A stretch of 64,000 nucleotides of DNA from Pseudomonas putida (GCF_004357765.1 NZ_SMTE01000003.1:1-64000), one strand, 5' to 3'. Shown: positions 17,597 through 26,106, counted from the stretch's first letter. Program-made: numbers and translations. Notes: generated by a model from the letters alone, not told the origin.

Positions 17597-18206
17597 TGCC
17601 ACGGCGCCGGAACCAACCGGTCAACGACAGACGCTCACGACCGGCGGGCAGTACCTCGTGGGGCACATCGCCGGACAAGAACACCGCCAGGCAACCGGCC
17701 TGTGGCTGCACGTCATGGACGACATCACCGGCAAGGAACATACGCAACTGGCCGCCGTCCTCGGGCTGCCAGTCTTCATTGAGGTAGAACACCGCCGAAA
17801 CCATACGCCGGTCGTCGTCGCGGAAACGGTCCAGATGGCGACGATAGAAGGCCCCTGGCGGATACAAGGCGAAATGGCACTCGAAATCCTCGAGTCCCAG
17901 AAACAGTCCTTGGTTGATGGCCTGGCGCAGCTCATCCATCGCCGCCAGATACTGGTCACAGGCTTCGGCCTGACCAGGGTCGATCCACTGGATCTGGTCG
18001 CCGCGGATCGTTTCACGGACCTCCTGGGCGGCACCGCGCCCGACCCCGGCGGGGTTGAGCTCGCCATCGGCATAACGCCGGCGGCATTCGGCCGCCAGCG
18101 CGCGCGCCAGGGCCGCAGGCAGAAAGAGGGCCTGCTGGGACCAGCCACGGGTGGCCAGGTCATCGACGACGGCCGATAGCATCGGATATTCGAGGGAGGT
18201 TTGCAT
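17583..18206 (-). CDS. 2-Oxoglutarate/Fe(II)-dependent oxygenase
   Basis: The protein has about 207 residues and a double-stranded beta-helix core of the prolyl 4-hydroxylase type. The iron ligands are His124 and Asp126 (YRRHLDRF) and His183 (VPHEVLPAGRERLSLTGWF), with Arg192 placed to bind 2-oxoglutarate. The substrate is unknown; relatives hydroxylate proteins or small molecules. It overlaps the DUF523 gene by 14 bases. The start is uncertain: ATG 18206 (MQTSLEYPML), 18218 and 18224 are all in frame, and none has a strong ribosome-binding site. Confidence 0.85.
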   Translation of the reverse strand: MQTSLEYPMLSAVVDDLATRGWSQQALFLPAALARALAAECRRRYADGELNPAGVGRGAAQEVRETIRGDQIQWIDPGQAEACDQYLAAMDELRQAINQGLFLGLEDFECHFALYPPGAFYRRHLDRFRDDDRRMVSAVFYLNEDWQPEDGGQLRMFLAGDVVHDVQPQAGCLAVFLSGDVPHEVLPAGRERLSLTGWFRRRGNDPF

Positions 18207-18328
18207 GGCGCGCATCATATCCATTCGCCCTGCACTCGCACAGCGCCACTTGGCCGAGAAGCGTTACGGTATCTCGACAAACCTGCGCCGAGCCAAGGAC
18301 AATAGCCTCCTGCCGACAGGAGTCCTGA

Positions 18329-19081
18329 ATGCGCCGTCTGTTTTCCCTGCTTCTGCTGATGATCTGCACCATGCCTGTCTGGGCAGATAGCCTCGATCAG
18401 CTGTACAAGGCCGCCGGCTGGCCCGATCAGCGCGCCCACTTCAGCGATGCGCTGAGCGCGGCCCAGCAGCGCTATCGCAACAGCTTGCCGCCAGCGGTCT
18501 ACCAGGCACTGGTCAACAACAGCAACCAGCGCTTCCAGGCCCAGGCCATGGACCGCCGCGCCCAGGCCCAGTTGCGCGCCACCCTGGCCAATCCTGCGCC
18601 GGCCCTGGCCTTCTTCCAGTCGCCGCTGGGCCGCAAGGTGGTCGCCGCCGAGCTGCTGGCCACGCGCAAGGACCAACTGGCCAAGAACGCCAAGGGCCTG
18701 CCCAAGATCCAGGCCAGCGACGATCGCCTGCTGATCATCGGCCATCTGGCCCAAGCCCTGCCCGCGCGCGAGGCCGGTGCCGAGGTCAGCCTGGCCATTG
18801 CCGGCGTGGCCGCCGACAGCCTCAGTTCGATGCTCCCCGGGCTGTTCGGTGGCGGCCAGGCCCAGGGGCTGCTCGACGGCCAGCGCCAGCGCCTGATGCA
18901 GCAGATCGGCGAAGACCTCAATAACACCCTGCTGTACGTTTACCGCGACCTGTCCGACGCCGAGCTCGAAGAGTTCGCCACCTTCGCCGAATCGCCGGAA
19001 GGCAAGGCCTACTACCAGGCGGCAGTGGCTGCGGTACGTGCCGGCCTTGCCGTGGGTCAGAGCGCGGCGGACCTGAAGTAG
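18329..19081 (+). CDS. Secreted DUF2059 protein
   Basis: The 250-residue protein has a signal peptide (RRLFSLLLLMICTMPVWA, cleaved before DSLDQLYKA). The C-terminal part contains the DUF2059 pattern: DLSDAELEEFATFAESPEGKAYYQA. The protein is largely helical and Ala/Gln-rich. Function unknown, probably periplasmic. AGGAGTCCTGA precedes the ATG. Its stop is one base from the stop of the convergent alpha/beta hydrolase gene, with no room for a terminator between them. Confidence 0.85.
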   Translation: MRRLFSLLLLMICTMPVWADSLDQLYKAAGWPDQRAHFSDALSAAQQRYRNSLPPAVYQALVNNSNQRFQAQAMDRRAQAQLRATLANPAPALAFFQSPLGRKVVAAELLATRKDQLAKNAKGLPKIQASDDRLLIIGHLAQALPAREAGAEVSLAIAGVAADSLSSMLPGLFGGGQAQGLLDGQRQRLMQQIGEDLNNTLLYVYRDLSDAELEEFATFAESPEGKAYYQAAVAAVRAGLAVGQSAADLK

Positions 19082-19082
19082 G

Positions 19083-20009
19083 TCAGCCCAGCCGCTGGTC
19101 GAGAAAGTCGAAGTAGCGCTGGCGAATCCCCGGCAGCTCGTTGGCCAGGTGATGGCGTGCCTCGGGCAGCATGAGAATCTGCGGCTCGCTGAACTTGGCC
19201 CTGAGCACCTGCAGGTTGTACGGCCAGTCCACCGTACCATCGGCCTCCCCCTGCACGATCAACGGCTGCCGCGTGCTGTGCGGCGCCGCCTGGATACGTT
19301 TGACCCAGGCGATCAGCGCACCGACCCAGGCAGTAGGCAGACGTCGTGGTTGCAGCGGGTCGGCTTCGAGAAACGGCAGAAAGGCAGGATCGTTGGTGTT
19401 CTCGCTGAAGCGGCGCTCGATGCCGTTGACGAAGTGGCGAAGCACCCGGTAACTGAACTTCGACCACCTCCAGGCGCGCGGGCGGACCAGCGGCGCAAGC
19501 AAAATCACCTGGCCATCGATCGGACTCTGGGCACCCTTGTGCAGCAGATGGTCCACCGCGATGGCGCCACCGGTGCTCTGCCCGCAGAGATGCCACGGGC
19601 GCGGCAAGTTCAAGGCCTGGGCCTGTTCGAACAAGGCATCGAGCACCTGCTGGTACTGGCCGAAGTCACCGATGCTGGCGCGCTCGCCACTGGACAGGCC
19701 GTGGCCTGGCAGATCGCAGCTGATCACCGCAAAGCCGCGCGCCAGCGCCCACGCGATCACATGCCGATAGAGCCCCATGTGGTCGTAATAGCCATGCAGC
19801 AAGACCAGCGTCGCGCTCGGGCGCTCGGGCAACCAGGCCTGCCCGACCACATCGAACCCGGCCACCTGAAAGCGGCCCAACCAGCTCTGCGCGGGCAGAT
19901 CGAGGCCATAGAAGCGCTGGTAGTCGCGGGACTGTTCGGTCAACGGTCGTCGCTCGACAAGGGGAGCCAGGCTGGCACGCAGAAGGTCAGGGTGAAAAGC
20001 AGCGGGCAT
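19083..20009 (-). CDS. Alpha/beta hydrolase, lysophospholipase (monoacylglycerol lipase) type
   Basis: The protein has about 308 residues from the chosen start. Motifs of the Hydrolase_4 family are present: the oxyanion-hole strand LVLLHGYYDHMGLYRHVI, CDLPGHGLSSGERA, and the nucleophile Ser145 in LCGQSTGGAI. The acid lies in QGEADGTVDW and the catalytic His in EARHHLANE. It probably cleaves lysophospholipids or monoacylglycerols; the substrate is not provable here. Starts at 20009, 20018 and 20066 are possible. I prefer 20009 (MPAAFHPDLL), since upstream residues look unlike the family. Confidence 0.85.
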   Translation of the reverse strand: MPAAFHPDLLRASLAPLVERRPLTEQSRDYQRFYGLDLPAQSWLGRFQVAGFDVVGQAWLPERPSATLVLLHGYYDHMGLYRHVIAWALARGFAVISCDLPGHGLSSGERASIGDFGQYQQVLDALFEQAQALNLPRPWHLCGQSTGGAIAVDHLLHKGAQSPIDGQVILLAPLVRPRAWRWSKFSYRVLRHFVNGIERRFSENTNDPAFLPFLEADPLQPRRLPTAWVGALIAWVKRIQAAPHSTRQPLIVQGEADGTVDWPYNLQVLRAKFSEPQILMLPEARHHLANELPGIRQRYFDFLDQRLG

Positions 20010-20107
20010 CGGGTACATCCACAACGCAGCAAGTATTGACCTGCGATATTCAGCTCTGGCCGGCATCGTGGCAAGCTTGGGCGCTTTCCACCCGCATCAG
20101 GGATCCC

Positions 20108-20674
20108 ATGCCCACTCGAATCAGACAACTAAGCGTGGCCCTCGTGCTCGTGCTCTGTGCCGTCGTCCTCTGGCTGGCGTACAGCAGCTTTCAAGCTCGC
20201 TACCTGCGCCCGTTCGCAACACAGGCCACCCTGTTCGACGGTAGCCAACTGCGCCTGCCCGCAGAACTGGCCGGCCCTGGACCGATCCGCGTAGTGCACT
20301 TCTGGGACCCGGCCTGCCCGTGCAATGTCGGCAACCAGCAGCACCTGGGCGAACTGATCGAGCATTTCGCCGATCGGGGGGTGAGCTTCCACGTGCTGCA
20401 AAAGCCCGGCAGCCATGGCCAACTACCCGCCAACCTGGAACGCCTGCAGGCCATCGCCAGCTTACCCGGCAGCGAACACCTGCCCGCCTCGCCCGCCGTG
20501 GCGATCTGGGACCGCCAAGGCAAACTCGCCTACTTCGGCCCCTACAGCGAAGGTGCGGTGTGCAATGCCAGCAACAGCTTCGTCGAACCGATCATCCAGG
20601 CATTGCAGGAGGGCCGTCCGGTCAACGCCTCCAACACGTTGGCCGTAGGCTGCTACTGCCCCTGGAACGACTAA
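20108..20674 (+). CDS. Membrane-anchored thioredoxin-like protein (DUF6436 type)
   Basis: The 188-residue protein has one N-terminal membrane anchor (LSVALVLVLCAVVLWLAYS) and a periplasmic thioredoxin-fold domain. The redox-site region reads VVHFWDPACPCNVGNQQH, with a CPC instead of the usual CxxC. A second cysteine group lies at the C-terminus (GCYCPW), and a single Cys is in EGAVCNASN. The unusual CPC suggests redox or metal-handling chemistry distinct from DsbE-type proteins. The start at 20108 is the first codon of the homologous region. It is 64 bases upstream of the penicillin acylase gene and may be co-transcribed with it. Confidence 0.72.
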   Translation: MPTRIRQLSVALVLVLCAVVLWLAYSSFQARYLRPFATQATLFDGSQLRLPAELAGPGPIRVVHFWDPACPCNVGNQQHLGELIEHFADRGVSFHVLQKPGSHGQLPANLERLQAIASLPGSEHLPASPAVAIWDRQGKLAYFGPYSEGAVCNASNSFVEPIIQALQEGRPVNASNTLAVGCYCPWND

Positions 20675-20738
20675 GCTCTGTGCGCGGGCCAGGCGAAGAC
20701 TGGTTCCGGCCTTACCCTCGCGTATCCAAGGAGATCCG

Positions 20739-23105
20739 ATGAAACGCAGCTTCATCCTATTGGCCGTGCTGGTGGCGGTCGCCGTCGGCGCGGGCGGTTA
20801 CTGGTACATGCAGGGCAAGTTGCCGCAACGCCAGGGCGAGGTCGCCATCGCCGGCTTGCAAGCCCCGGTCAGCGTGCGCTACGACGCCCGCGGCGTGCCG
20901 CACCTGCAGGCGCGCAACCAGCAGGACCTGTACCGCGCCCTCGGCTACGTGCATGCCCAAGACCGTCTGTTCCAGATGGAGATCGTGCGTCGCCTGGCCC
21001 GCGGCGAACTGGCCGAGGTGCTGGGGAGCAAACTGGTGCCCAGCGATACCTTGTTCCGCAGCCTGCGCATCCGCGAACAGGCCGCCGCCATGGTCGCCCG
21101 CCTGGATCATCAGAGCCCCGCCTGGCAAGCCCTGCAGGCCTACCTGGAGGGGATCAACGCGTGGCAGGACAGCCACCCCAGTCCCGTCGAGTTCGACCTG
21201 ATCGGCATCCCTCCCCGGCCATTCACCGCCGAGGACACCTTGAGCGTTGCCGGCTACCTGGCCTATAGCTTCGCTGCCGCTTTCCGTACCGAGCCTGCAC
21301 TGACCTATGTGCGCGACCAACTCGGCCCCGATTACCTGAAGATCTTCGACCTGGCCTGGCAGCCACAAGGCCAGCTCGCCGCCCCTCTGGCCGCTGCCGA
21401 CTGGCGCAGCCTCGAGGCCCTGGCGCGGGTCAGCCATGACGCGCTGCAGGCCGCCGGCATCCCGGCATTCGAGGGCAGTAATGCCTGGGCCGTTGCCGGC
21501 AGCCGCACACGCAGCGGCAAGCCGCTGCTGGCTGGCGACCCTCATATCGGTTTCGCCGTACCGGCGGTGTGGTACGAAGCCGAACTGTCGGCGCCGGACT
21601 TCAACCTGTACGGCTATTTTCAGGCGCTCAATCCGTTCGCCTTGCTCGGCCACAACCGTGACTTCGGCTGGAGCTTGACGATGTTCCAGAATGACGACGT
21701 CGATCTGATCGCAGAGAAGGCCAACCCCGACAACCCCGACCAGGTGCTGGTCCACGGCCAGTGGCAAAACCTGCAAAAGACCGAGCAGACCATCGCCGTC
21801 AAAGGCGAAGCGCCGGTTACCCTCACCCTGAGCCGCTCGCCCCACGGCCCGATCGTCAACTCGGTGCTGGGCGCTACCGCCGGCAGCGTCCCGATCGCCA
21901 TGTGGTGGGCATTCCTGGAAACCGAGAATCCGTTGCTCGAAGGCTTCTATCAGATTAACCGCGCCGACACCCTGGCGAAGATGCGCGAGGCTGCCGAGAA
22001 GATTCAGGCCCCGGGGCTCAACCTGGTCTGGGCCAACGCCCGTGGCGATATAGGTTGGTGGGCGGCGGCGAAACTGCCGATTCGCGCCGAAGGGGCCGAG
22101 CCGATGTTCATCCTCGACGGCAGCAGCGCGCAAGCCGACAAACTCGGCTTCTACCCCTTCAGCGTCAATCCACAGCAGGAAAATCCCACCAGCGGCTACA
22201 TCGTTTCGGCCAACTTCCAACCACCTGCGGTGGTGCCGATCCCGGGCTACTACAACCTGCCGGACCGGGGTCGCCAACTGGACCGGCAACTGGCCAACCC
22301 CGACGTCAAATGGGATACCCAGAACAGTCAGGCGCTGCAGTTGGACACCAGCAACGACTATGGCCCGCGCACTCTGGCACCCTTGCTGTCGACCCTGCGC
22401 GGCATCGCCGAAGGCGACGAGGAAAAGGAACTGGTCGAGCAATTGGCAGCCTGGCGCGGCGACTACCCGCTGGACTCCACCAGCGCCACGCTGTTCAACC
22501 AGTTCCTTTATGAGCTCGCCTACGCGGCCCTGCATGACGAACTCGGCGACACCTGGTTCCCGGTGCTGATCAGCACCCGCGCCATCGATACGGCCCTGCC
22601 GCGCCTGGCCGCCGATGCCCAGTCGCCCTGGTGGAATCTGCGGGGCGCCAGCGAGCGTACCGATCGCACCGCCATCGTGCGCATGGCTTGGCGCAACAGC
22701 CTGGAGCACCTACGCACCGCCCTGGGCAGGGACCCCGCCAGTTGGCAGTGGGGCAAGGCGCACACCTTGACCCATAACCACCCGCTGGGTAGCCAAAAGC
22801 CATTGAACCTGTTGTTCAACGTCGGCCCGTTCGCCGCCCCCGGCACTCACGAGGTGCCGAACAACCTGTCGGCGAAAATCGGTCCGGCGCCATGGGCAGT
22901 GAATTACGGCCCTTCCACCCGGCGCCTGATCGACTTCGCCGATGCCAGCCAGGCACTGACCGCCAATCCGGTCGGGCAAAGCGGCGTACCGTTCGACAAG
23001 CACTATTCCGACCAGGCCGAAGGCTATATACAAGGCAAGTATCAGAAGGCGCTGATGGCGGTGATCCCTGCCGAGAGTACTCTGCGCCTGGTTCCCAGTC
23101 GCTAA
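20739..23105 (+). CDS. Penicillin acylase family protein (Ntn hydrolase)
   Basis: The 788-residue precursor has an N-terminal signal or anchor (ILLAVLVAVAVGAGGYWYM), an alpha-chain region to about residue 246, and autoproteolysis at Gly246/Ser247 in FEGSNAWAV. This exposes Ser247 as nucleophile of the beta chain. Other family landmarks are LLAGDPHIGF, GHNRDFGWSLT, and Asn residues in LVWANARGDIGWW. Family members hydrolyse penicillins, acyl-homoserine lactones or N-acyl amino acids. The sequence alone does not say which; PvdQ and QuiP are related Pseudomonas enzymes. AAGGAGAT precedes the ATG. The next gene starts 23 bases downstream. Confidence 0.92.
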   Translation: MKRSFILLAVLVAVAVGAGGYWYMQGKLPQRQGEVAIAGLQAPVSVRYDARGVPHLQARNQQDLYRALGYVHAQDRLFQMEIVRRLARGELAEVLGSKLVPSDTLFRSLRIREQAAAMVARLDHQSPAWQALQAYLEGINAWQDSHPSPVEFDLIGIPPRPFTAEDTLSVAGYLAYSFAAAFRTEPALTYVRDQLGPDYLKIFDLAWQPQGQLAAPLAAADWRSLEALARVSHDALQAAGIPAFEGSNAWAVAGSRTRSGKPLLAGDPHIGFAVPAVWYEAELSAPDFNLYGYFQALNPFALLGHNRDFGWSLTMFQNDDVDLIAEKANPDNPDQVLVHGQWQNLQKTEQTIAVKGEAPVTLTLSRSPHGPIVNSVLGATAGSVPIAMWWAFLETENPLLEGFYQINRADTLAKMREAAEKIQAPGLNLVWANARGDIGWWAAAKLPIRAEGAEPMFILDGSSAQADKLGFYPFSVNPQQENPTSGYIVSANFQPPAVVPIPGYYNLPDRGRQLDRQLANPDVKWDTQNSQALQLDTSNDYGPRTLAPLLSTLRGIAEGDEEKELVEQLAAWRGDYPLDSTSATLFNQFLYELAYAALHDELGDTWFPVLISTRAIDTALPRLAADAQSPWWNLRGASERTDRTAIVRMAWRNSLEHLRTALGRDPASWQWGKAHTLTHNHPLGSQKPLNLLFNVGPFAAPGTHEVPNNLSAKIGPAPWAVNYGPSTRRLIDFADASQALTANPVGQSGVPFDKHYSDQAEGYIQGKYQKALMAVIPAESTLRLVPSR

Positions 23106-23128
23106 CCCTTGCAGATCGAGGCTTTCGC

Positions 23129-23950
23129 ATGCAAAAACACTTCATCGAGATCGACGGCGCACGCATGAGCTATGTCGACCAAGGCCAGGGCTTCCCAGTG
23201 TTGCTCGGCCACAGCTACCTCTGGTCGGCAGCGATGTGGCAGCCGCAGATCGACGCGCTGTCCCGACACTTTCGGGTGATCGTGCCCGAACTCTGGGGCC
23301 ATGGCGACTCCGATGCCCCGCCCGCGAGCACCACCGACATGAGCGCTCTGACTCGCCAGCATCTGGCCCTGCTCGATGCGCTGGACATCGACCAGTGCCA
23401 CCTGGTCGGCCTCTCGGTAGGCGGCATGTGGGGCGCACAACTGGCCATCGAACATCCGCACAGGGTCGATCGCCTGGTCCTGATGGACACCTTCCTCGGC
23501 GCCGAGCCCGAAGCTACCCGGCTCAAGTACTTCGGGCTGCTGGATGCGGCCAGCGCCGCTGGCTGCTTCTCCGATCCGTTGCTGGACATCATCGTGCCGA
23601 TCTTCTTCCACGCCGGTGGCGAGACGGTGCCGCACGTGCGCGAGGCGTTCCGCGCAGCGCTCAAGTCGAGCAGTGCAGAAGTGATCCGGCAAAGCCTCGA
23701 CCCGATGGGCCGGGTGATCTTTGGACGGCCCGACTTCCTGGCACGGTTGGGCGAGCTGCACGGCGAACGAACGATCGTGCTGTGTGGCGACCAGGACATT
23801 CCGCGTCCCCCCGAGGAATCCAACGAGATGGCACGCATCATCGGCTGCCTGGCTGCGCAGATTCCGTATGCAGGTCATATCTCGAGCCTGGAGAATCCCA
23901 AGGTGGTGAATGATTTTCTGCTGAACTGGCTACCGCAACGGTCTGCGTGA
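23129..23950 (+). CDS. Alpha/beta hydrolase
   Basis: The 273-residue protein has the classic fold: VLLGHSYLWSAAMWQPQI, then VPELWGHGDSDAP, and the nucleophile elbow GLSVGGMWGAQLA with Ser96. An acid lies in LCGDQDIPRPPEES and the catalytic His in YAGHISSLENP. It resembles carboxylesterases, 3-oxoadipate enol-lactonases and lactonases. It starts 23 bases after the penicillin acylase gene on the same strand, so the two are probably one unit. A joint role in acylated small molecules is possible but unproven. Confidence 0.88.
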   Translation: MQKHFIEIDGARMSYVDQGQGFPVLLGHSYLWSAAMWQPQIDALSRHFRVIVPELWGHGDSDAPPASTTDMSALTRQHLALLDALDIDQCHLVGLSVGGMWGAQLAIEHPHRVDRLVLMDTFLGAEPEATRLKYFGLLDAASAAGCFSDPLLDIIVPIFFHAGGETVPHVREAFRAALKSSSAEVIRQSLDPMGRVIFGRPDFLARLGELHGERTIVLCGDQDIPRPPEESNEMARIIGCLAAQIPYAGHISSLENPKVVNDFLLNWLPQRSA

Positions 23951-24092
23951 CGCTCCCCGGCTGAAGTCGCTGCGCTCGGTAAGGAAAAGAGCGCACGCGG
24001 CGGCCTCGATTGAAACTTTCGTTCCCGTCTCGTCTCAAAAGATTGCGCTCCACGTCGTCGCACGCCCATCAAACCAACAAGGACGATAATTG

Positions 24093-24176
24093 ATGAACAA
24101 CGCCTGCCTGGATGATCCGAACGAACAACTGCTGTGGCTGATCGCGTTACGCCGGGCCCTGGGCGGGTCGCGCTAG
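24093..24176 (+). CDS. Candidate small protein (27 residues), unrecognised
   Basis: This short frame encodes MNNACLDDPNEQLLWLIALR plus RALGGSR. An AAGGA ribosome-binding site lies 9 bases upstream, and a strong hairpin terminator starts 14 bases after the stop. The central LLWLIAL stretch could be a short amphipathic or membrane helix, followed by a basic tail. Upstream, the stretch GAAACTT ... TCTCAAA (about 24013-24040) weakly recalls an AlgU/RpoE-type promoter, but spacing is off consensus. I do not recognise it in any family. It could be a leader peptide, a small membrane protein, or chance. Confidence 0.45.
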   Translation: MNNACLDDPNEQLLWLIALRRALGGSR

Positions 24177-24190
24177 GCCAGCCACAAACG

Positions 24191-24220
24191 AAAACGCCGA
24201 CGCAAATGCGTCGGCGTTTT
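24191..24220. terminator. Bidirectional Rho-independent terminator
   Basis: A perfect 14-bp inverted repeat (aaaacgccgacgca and tgcgtcggcgtttt) with an A-tract on the left and a T-tract on the right. It can stop transcription from both directions: the small ORF on the plus strand and metQ on the minus strand. Confidence 0.9.
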
Positions 24221-24240
24221 CGTTAGGGTCCAGCAGCCGA

Positions 24241-25026
24241 TCAGAACGCAGGCAGCACCGCACCGTGGTACTTCTGGTCGATGAAGGCCTTCACTTCCGG
24301 GCTGGTCAGTGCCTTGGCCAGCTTCTGGATGGCTTCGCTGTTCTTGTTGTCCGGACGGGCAACCAGGAAGTTCACGTAAGGCGAGTCGCTACCTTCGATG
24401 ACCAAGGCATCCTTGGCCGGGTTCAGGCCGGCTTCAAGCGCGTAGTTGGTGTTGATCATGTCCAGATCGACCTGGTCCAGCACGCGCGGCAGCATGGCCG
24501 ACTCCAGCTCGCGGAACTTCAGCTTCTTCGGGTTCTCGGCGATGTCCTTGGGGGTCGCCAGGGCGTTCTTCGGATCTTTCAGGGTGATGATCCCGGCCTT
24601 CTGTAGCAGCAGCAAGGCACGGCCGCTGTTGCTGCCCTCGTTAGGGATGGCGACGGTGGCGCCTTCCTTGAGCTCGTCCAGGCTCTTGACCTTCTTCGAG
24701 TAGCCACCGAACGGCTCGACATGCACACCGATCACGGTTTCCAGGTGAGTGCCTTTGCCTTCGTTGAAGTTCTGCAGGTATGGCAGGGTCTGGAAGTAGT
24801 TGGCGTCCAGGCGTTTCTGGTCGACCTGCACGTTCGGTTGCACGTAGTCGGTGAAGACCTTGATCTCCAGGTCCACGCCTTCCTTGGCCAGGGTCGGCTT
24901 GATCAGTTCGAGGATCTCGGCGTGCGGTACCGGGGTCGCGGCAACCACCAGTTTCTCGGCAGCGCTGGCCAGGCCGGCGAACGACAGGGCGGCGGCCAGG
25001 GCCGTGGTCAACAGGGTCTTCTTCAT
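24241..25026 (-). CDS. metQ: MetQ/NlpA family substrate-binding protein
   Basis: The 261-residue protein has a signal peptide (TALAAALSFAGLASA) and no lipobox cysteine, so it is probably a soluble periplasmic protein. NlpA/MetQ motifs include VVAATPVPHAEILE, KVFTDYVQPNVQVDQKRLDANYFQ, ATVAIPNEGSNSGRALLLLQKAGII and MINTNYALEAGLNP. It should bind methionine or a related sulfur compound and feed a MetNI transporter. No metN or metI lies beside it. AAGGAAGACC precedes the ATG. The surrounding sulfur genes suggest expression in sulfur limitation (inference). Confidence 0.85.
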   Translation of the reverse strand: MKKTLLTTALAAALSFAGLASAAEKLVVAATPVPHAEILELIKPTLAKEGVDLEIKVFTDYVQPNVQVDQKRLDANYFQTLPYLQNFNEGKGTHLETVIGVHVEPFGGYSKKVKSLDELKEGATVAIPNEGSNSGRALLLLQKAGIITLKDPKNALATPKDIAENPKKLKFRELESAMLPRVLDQVDLDMINTNYALEAGLNPAKDALVIEGSDSPYVNFLVARPDNKNSEAIQKLAKALTSPEVKAFIDQKYHGAVLPAF

Positions 25027-25134
25027 GGTCTTCCTTATTCGAGCGAGGCGCCATGTTCAATGGCGATGTCTGGGTGCCCGCGGCCAGGCCTGCGGGCGTG
25101 AAGCGGACGATACCGAGATTTTTTATTCCGCAAC

Positions 25135-25163
25135 AATATCTTTTTTTTAAGCTCTTATAACAA
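25135..25163 (-). promoter_or_regulatory. Candidate sigma-70 promoter for metQ
   Basis: On the minus strand TTGTTA (25158-25163) and GATATT (25135-25140) are separated by 17 bases, each matching consensus at four of six positions. The spacer is A-rich and contains the small dyad TAAGAGCTTA. The region stands out as AT-rich against GC-rich surroundings. It is about 110 bases before the metQ start, leaving a long leader. Confidence 0.45.
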
Positions 25164-25211
25164 AAACAACCTGCCATCCTGACAATTGCTTATGAACCGC
25201 TGCGGCTGCGT

Positions 25212-26042
25212 CTAACTCGCGGCATTCGGCAGGTCGAGGTGTTCCGGCAGGAGCTCCGGGCCATCGCTGACCAGCAAGGCGAAATGCACGACGTTCTCCA
25301 GCTCACGGGTATTGCCGGGCCAGGCGTGGGCCTCCAGCGCGTGCTGGGCCGCCTCGCTGATCAAAGGCACCTCACGTTGCAGACGTGCGCTGTAGATACC
25401 CACGAAGTACTCGGCCAGCGCCAGAATGTCCCCTTGACGCTCGCGCAGCGGCGGCAGCTCCAAGGTGCCTTCGCGCAGGTAGAGGTACAGGCGCTCATTG
25501 AAACGCCCGGCGCGAACAACTCGCGCCAGGTCGATGCTGGTCGCCGCTACCAGACGCACGTCCACCGGCTGCGGTTGGTGCGCACCGACGCGGGTCACCT
25601 CGCGGTTTTCCAGGGCAGCCAGCAACTTGCCTTGGATCGCCAGCGGCAAGTCGGCAATTTCGTCGAGGTACAACGTGCCACCGTTGGCCGAGCCGAACCA
25701 GCCGGCGCGGCTACCCGCCGTACCTCCGTGAGCGCCTGCGGTGTAACCGAACAGCTCGGCGTCGGCATAGGTGGGGCTGATGGCGGCGCAATTGACCGAT
25801 ACGAACAGTCCGCCGCGATCGCTGGCCCGGTGGATCTGCCGGGCCAGCAATTCCTTGCCGGTGCCGGTTTCACCCCGCACCAGTACAGGCAGCGATTGGG
25901 GTGCAAGGCGTTCGAGGGCTTGGCGCAACTGCCGTGAGCGCGGGTCGATGAACACCAGCGCCTTGGCACGGATGCTCAATGGGCTCTTGTCCAGCTCAGG
26001 AAAGGTCAGCAGGGGCTGGCCGAATGGATTATGCAGCGACAT
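25212..26042 (-). CDS. Sigma-54 activator-type AAA+ protein without DNA-binding domain
   Basis: The 276-residue protein is almost only the AAA+ domain of bacterial enhancer-binding proteins. It has Walker A GETGTGKE, Walker B GGTLYLDEIADL, the arginine-finger region RFNERLYLYLREGTLELPPLRER, and sensor II WPGNTRELENVV. The sigma-54-contacting GAFTGA loop is altered to GAHGGT (ELFGYTAGAHGGT): Phe is replaced by His and Thr by Gly. The chain ends about 20 residues after sensor II, with no Fis-type helix-turn-helix. No sensory domain precedes it. It may act without DNA binding, through a partner, or not activate sigma-54 at all. It follows the RBBP9-type gene by 64 bases. Confidence 0.8.
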   Translation of the reverse strand: MSLHNPFGQPLLTFPELDKSPLSIRAKALVFIDPRSRQLRQALERLAPQSLPVLVRGETGTGKELLARQIHRASDRGGLFVSVNCAAISPTYADAELFGYTAGAHGGTAGSRAGWFGSANGGTLYLDEIADLPLAIQGKLLAALENREVTRVGAHQPQPVDVRLVAATSIDLARVVRAGRFNERLYLYLREGTLELPPLRERQGDILALAEYFVGIYSARLQREVPLISEAAQHALEAHAWPGNTRELENVVHFALLVSDGPELLPEHLDLPNAAS

Positions 26043-26106
26043 GAAAAACTCCCACCCCAGACCTTGCGGGGCCGGGTGTCAGGCAATCGGTGAGCGGTAG
26101 GGACGA

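Noticed and set aside
20757-22709. 650-codon open frame opposite the penicillin acylase gene
   Set aside because: It is an antisense shadow: low-complexity Gly/Ala/Val/Arg composition and no family-like segments.
25027-25211. SAM riboswitch or S-box before metQ
   Set aside because: No stem-junction pattern of a SAM aptamer can be seen. A sigma-70-type promoter is the better reading.
25027-25211. Sigma-54 promoter for metQ
   Set aside because: A TGGCAG-like -24 element occurs, but the GC dinucleotide required at -12 is absent.
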